NCBI GenBank assembly: GCA_030372985.1
Contig: JAUCQB010000195.1
Location: forward strand, 1 to 64,000
DNA: 64,000 nt
Direction of reading: 5' to 3'
DNA from: Phycisphaerae bacterium
GTDB taxonomy: Bacteria; Planctomycetota; Phycisphaerae; UBA1845; PWPN01
Below are positions 62,346 through 64,000 of this stretch, piece after piece (within the stretch, counting starts at the first letter, position 1; every line of letters begins with the position of its first letter). The translations under genes and the position numbers were made by a program. The notes beneath the pieces are model-generated. The model did not search any database and was not told the origin of the DNA. It saw only the letters and a program-made list of their open reading frames with translations.

Positions 62346-62452
62346 GTGGGTGCCGCTGGCGGTTTATCGCGAGCCACATCGAGCGGCTTGCCCGCCAGTG
62401 CAGGCCGGAGAAAACGAAGACACTGGCAGGCAAGCTGCCAGTGGCACCCGCC
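62346..62452. repeat. Nested inverted-repeat element (GGTGCC...CTGGC type)
   Basis: Outer arms GGTGCCGCTGGC (62349-62360) and GCCAGTGGCACC (62437-62448) pair at 11 of 12 positions. Inner arms GGCTTGCCCGCCAGTG (62385-62400) and CACTGGCAGGCAAGCT (62421-62436) pair at 14 of 16. The element lies between divergent genes (NCS2 permease and kdsB) and looks like an intergenic dispersed repeat. A related small hairpin is at 35821-35839. Confidence 0.65.
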
Positions 62453-62604
62453 TAAACTGTCGCACGCCCGGCACCGGGCGTATCTGCCGAACGGATCGCA
62501 CGTTTTGTGACTTTGCCGCTTTGACAAACCATACCGCGACCATTATCATTCGTCCTTGTTCCGATGAGAGTACGTTTTGCCTGCAGAAGAGGAAGTGCTG
62601 CCCG

Positions 62605-63381
62605 GTGTCCGTAGCCGCGATCATCCCCGCGCGTTACGCGTCCACTCGATTCCCAGGGAAACCTCTCGCCCATCAGACCGGCAAGCCGCTGATTCAGCAC
62701 GTGTATGAAGCCGTGCGCGGAGCTCGGCTCGTGCAACGGGTGCTGGTGGCGACGGACGACCTGCGAATCGCCGAGGCGGTGCGTGCCTTCGGCGGTGAAG
62801 CGATGATGACCCGGTCGGACCATCCGAGCGGGACGGACCGCGTCGCCGAGGTGGCCTCGAAGCTCGACGCGGAGTTGATCGTCAACGTGCAGGGCGACGA
62901 GCCGGAGATGGATCCGCGCTCCATCGACGCGCTGGTGGAACTCATGCAGTCGCGGCCACAGGCCGAGATGGGCTCGCTGGCCTGCCGGTTCAAGCGAGCT
63001 GAGGACGTGCTCAACCCGGCTTGTGTGAAAGTCGTGTTGGACGCCAACGAGTACGCCCTTTATTTCAGCCGGAGCGTGATTCCATATCCGCGCGACGCGC
63101 GCGGGCAGGTCGAGCATCCTGGCAACTGGCTGCTGCACCTGGGGATCTATGCGTTCCGGCCGGACTTCCTCGTCAGGCTGACCCAGATGCCGCCGGCGGA
63201 ACTGGAGCGCGCCGAGCAGCTCGAACAACTGCGAGCCCTGCACATGGGGGCGAAGATCGCCATGGCGGTGGTGCCTCACGAGAGCAGCGGCGTCGATACG
63301 CCCGAGCAGTATGTGGCTTTTGTACAGCGCTACCGGGCAGCCCGGGGCCATGCCGGGGCTGAGCCCGCGAGAAACGGATGA
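62605..63381 (+). CDS. kdsB: 3-deoxy-manno-octulosonate cytidylyltransferase
   Basis: The 258-residue enzyme activates Kdo to CMP-Kdo for lipopolysaccharide core synthesis. It has the KdsB start AAIIPARYASTRFPGKPLA, then VLVATDD, SGTDRVAEVA, VNVQGDEPEMDP and YFSRSVIPYPRD, and the end GVDTPEQYVAF. Translation starts at GTG 62605 with GAGGA about ten bases upstream; no ATG lies close to the domain start. CTP synthase, which supplies the CTP substrate, is encoded 22 bases downstream. Confidence 0.95.
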   Translation: MSVAAIIPARYASTRFPGKPLAHQTGKPLIQHVYEAVRGARLVQRVLVATDDLRIAEAVRAFGGEAMMTRSDHPSGTDRVAEVASKLDAELIVNVQGDEPEMDPRSIDALVELMQSRPQAEMGSLACRFKRAEDVLNPACVKVVLDANEYALYFSRSVIPYPRDARGQVEHPGNWLLHLGIYAFRPDFLVRLTQMPPAELERAEQLEQLRALHMGAKIAMAVVPHESSGVDTPEQYVAFVQRYRAARGHAGAEPARNG

Positions 63382-63403
63382 ACAACAGGACAAGGATGCG
63401 ACG

Positions 63404-64000
63404 ATGAATCCGGAACGCAAGGCCAGAATGGTTGACACCGAGAAGATGCTTTCCTCATTGGGCTCGGCCTCCGACGACACCGAGTTCTATGCTCCGATGC
63501 CCGCCGGGTACAGGCCCGGCCGGGCCAAATATGTGATCGTCTTCGGCACGGTCATGAGCGGCCTTGGCAAAGGCATATTCTCCAGCTCACTGGCCAAGTG
63601 CCTCAAGGACAAGGGCCTCACGGTGGCGCCGATCAAGCTGGAAGGCTACCTGAACGTCGATTCGGGCACGCTCAACCCGTACCGCCACGGCGAGGTCTTC
63701 GTTCTCGACGACGGTATGGAAACGGACATGGACCTGGGCACCTACGAGCGGATGCTCGACCAGGACCTCAGTCGGCTGAATTTCGCGACCAGTGGGCAGA
63801 TCTACTCGCGGGTGCTGGAGAAGGAGCGGCAGGGCAGCTATCTGGGGCGCGACGTTCAGATGATCCCGCACGTTACGGGCGAGGTCAAAAGCAAGCTGCG
63901 CGAACTGGCCGTGGCCTCTGACGCCGACGTGGTCTTTGTCGAGATCGGCGGCACGGTCGGCGACGTGGAGAACTCCTACTACATCGAGGCGATGCGTGAG
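63404..64000 (+). CDS. pyrG: CTP synthase, N-terminal part, cut by the window end
   Basis: The frame is open for 199 codons to the window edge. After about 36 extra N-terminal residues the synthetase domain begins: KYVIVFGTVMSGLGKGIFSS, NVDSGTLNPYRHGEVFVLDDG and METDMDLGTYERML, then EIGGTVGDVENSYYIEAMRE. The order matches PyrG, which aminates UTP to CTP. Several canonical residues differ: SGLGKG instead of SSLGKG, and LEGYLNVDSGT where most have DPYINVDPGT. AAGGA precedes the ATG. It is likely co-transcribed with kdsB. Confidence 0.9.
   Translation, partial: MNPERKARMVDTEKMLSSLGSASDDTEFYAPMPAGYRPGRAKYVIVFGTVMSGLGKGIFSSSLAKCLKDKGLTVAPIKLEGYLNVDSGTLNPYRHGEVFVLDDGMETDMDLGTYERMLDQDLSRLNFATSGQIYSRVLEKERQGSYLGRDVQMIPHVTGEVKSKLRELAVASDADVVFVEIGGTVGDVENSYYIEAMRE

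Overview
The window is GC-rich, densely coding bacterial chromosome. Nothing in it looks viral or plasmid-borne, and I found no rRNA, tRNA, CRISPR array or insertion sequence. The gene set suggests a Gram-negative-type member of the Planctomycetota, perhaps a Phycisphaerae-like lineage (inference). The pointers are a eukaryote-type (GT3) glycogen synthase, an oversized signal peptidase I with a zinc-ribbon insertion, a Tat-exported Gfo/Idh oxidoreductase, PQQ-propeller/CBM9-like and NPCBM secreted proteins, several lipoproteins, and LPS genes (kdsB, lptB).

Layout. 0-9.5 kb holds GTP-type PEP carboxykinase, a Cys-rich mini-lipoprotein, a BtpA-family TIM barrel, a 7Fe-type ferredoxin, an arabinokinase-like GHMP kinase, a DUF151 nuclease-family protein, a degenerate metallo-beta-lactamase-fold protein, hemD and a LolA-like exported protein. 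9.5-18.5 kb holds motAB, a heavy-metal P-type ATPase, a FixL/FixJ-like two-component pair and gamma-glutamyltransferase. 18.5-30.4 kb is an exported glycan-related region: a 1397-residue PQQ/CBM9-like protein, an NPCBM protein, a Gfo/Idh oxidoreductase, a GHL10 lipoprotein hydrolase, a GH116 enzyme and a TetR regulator. 30.6-44.5 kb is mostly housekeeping: a LonN-domain protein, pyrD, panD, an AI-2E-family permease, a tiny Lys/Ala gene, MgtC, an HD-GYP response regulator, ribosomal protein S1, a TIM-barrel hydrolase, two unknowns and tatC. 44.7-51.7 kb is a CzcCBA-type divalent-metal efflux operon with two accessory exported proteins. 52-64 kb holds nadE, a PLP sulfur-amino-acid enzyme, glycogen synthase, lptB, lepB, an NCS2 permease, kdsB and the start of pyrG.

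The genes combine central carbon and cofactor metabolism (PEPCK, NadE, HemD, PanD, PyrD, PyrG), envelope biogenesis (LptB, KdsB, LepB, TatC, LolA-like) and an exported glycan-processing repertoire.

The most interesting non-standard items are these. First, a 21-codon gene for an almost pure Lys/Ala peptide (34579-34644), with a good promoter, a 5' hairpin, a strong ribosome site and a downstream inverted repeat. Second, several families of degenerate heptad repeats that fold into hairpins between genes, one with a perfect 21-bp inverted repeat. Third, two dispersed repeats that run into the apparent N-termini of annotated-looking ORFs. Fourth, a leader in front of nadE with two mutually exclusive hairpins. 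Fifth, large extracytoplasmic insertions in both LepB and TatC. All functional assignments come from reading motifs; no searches were run.
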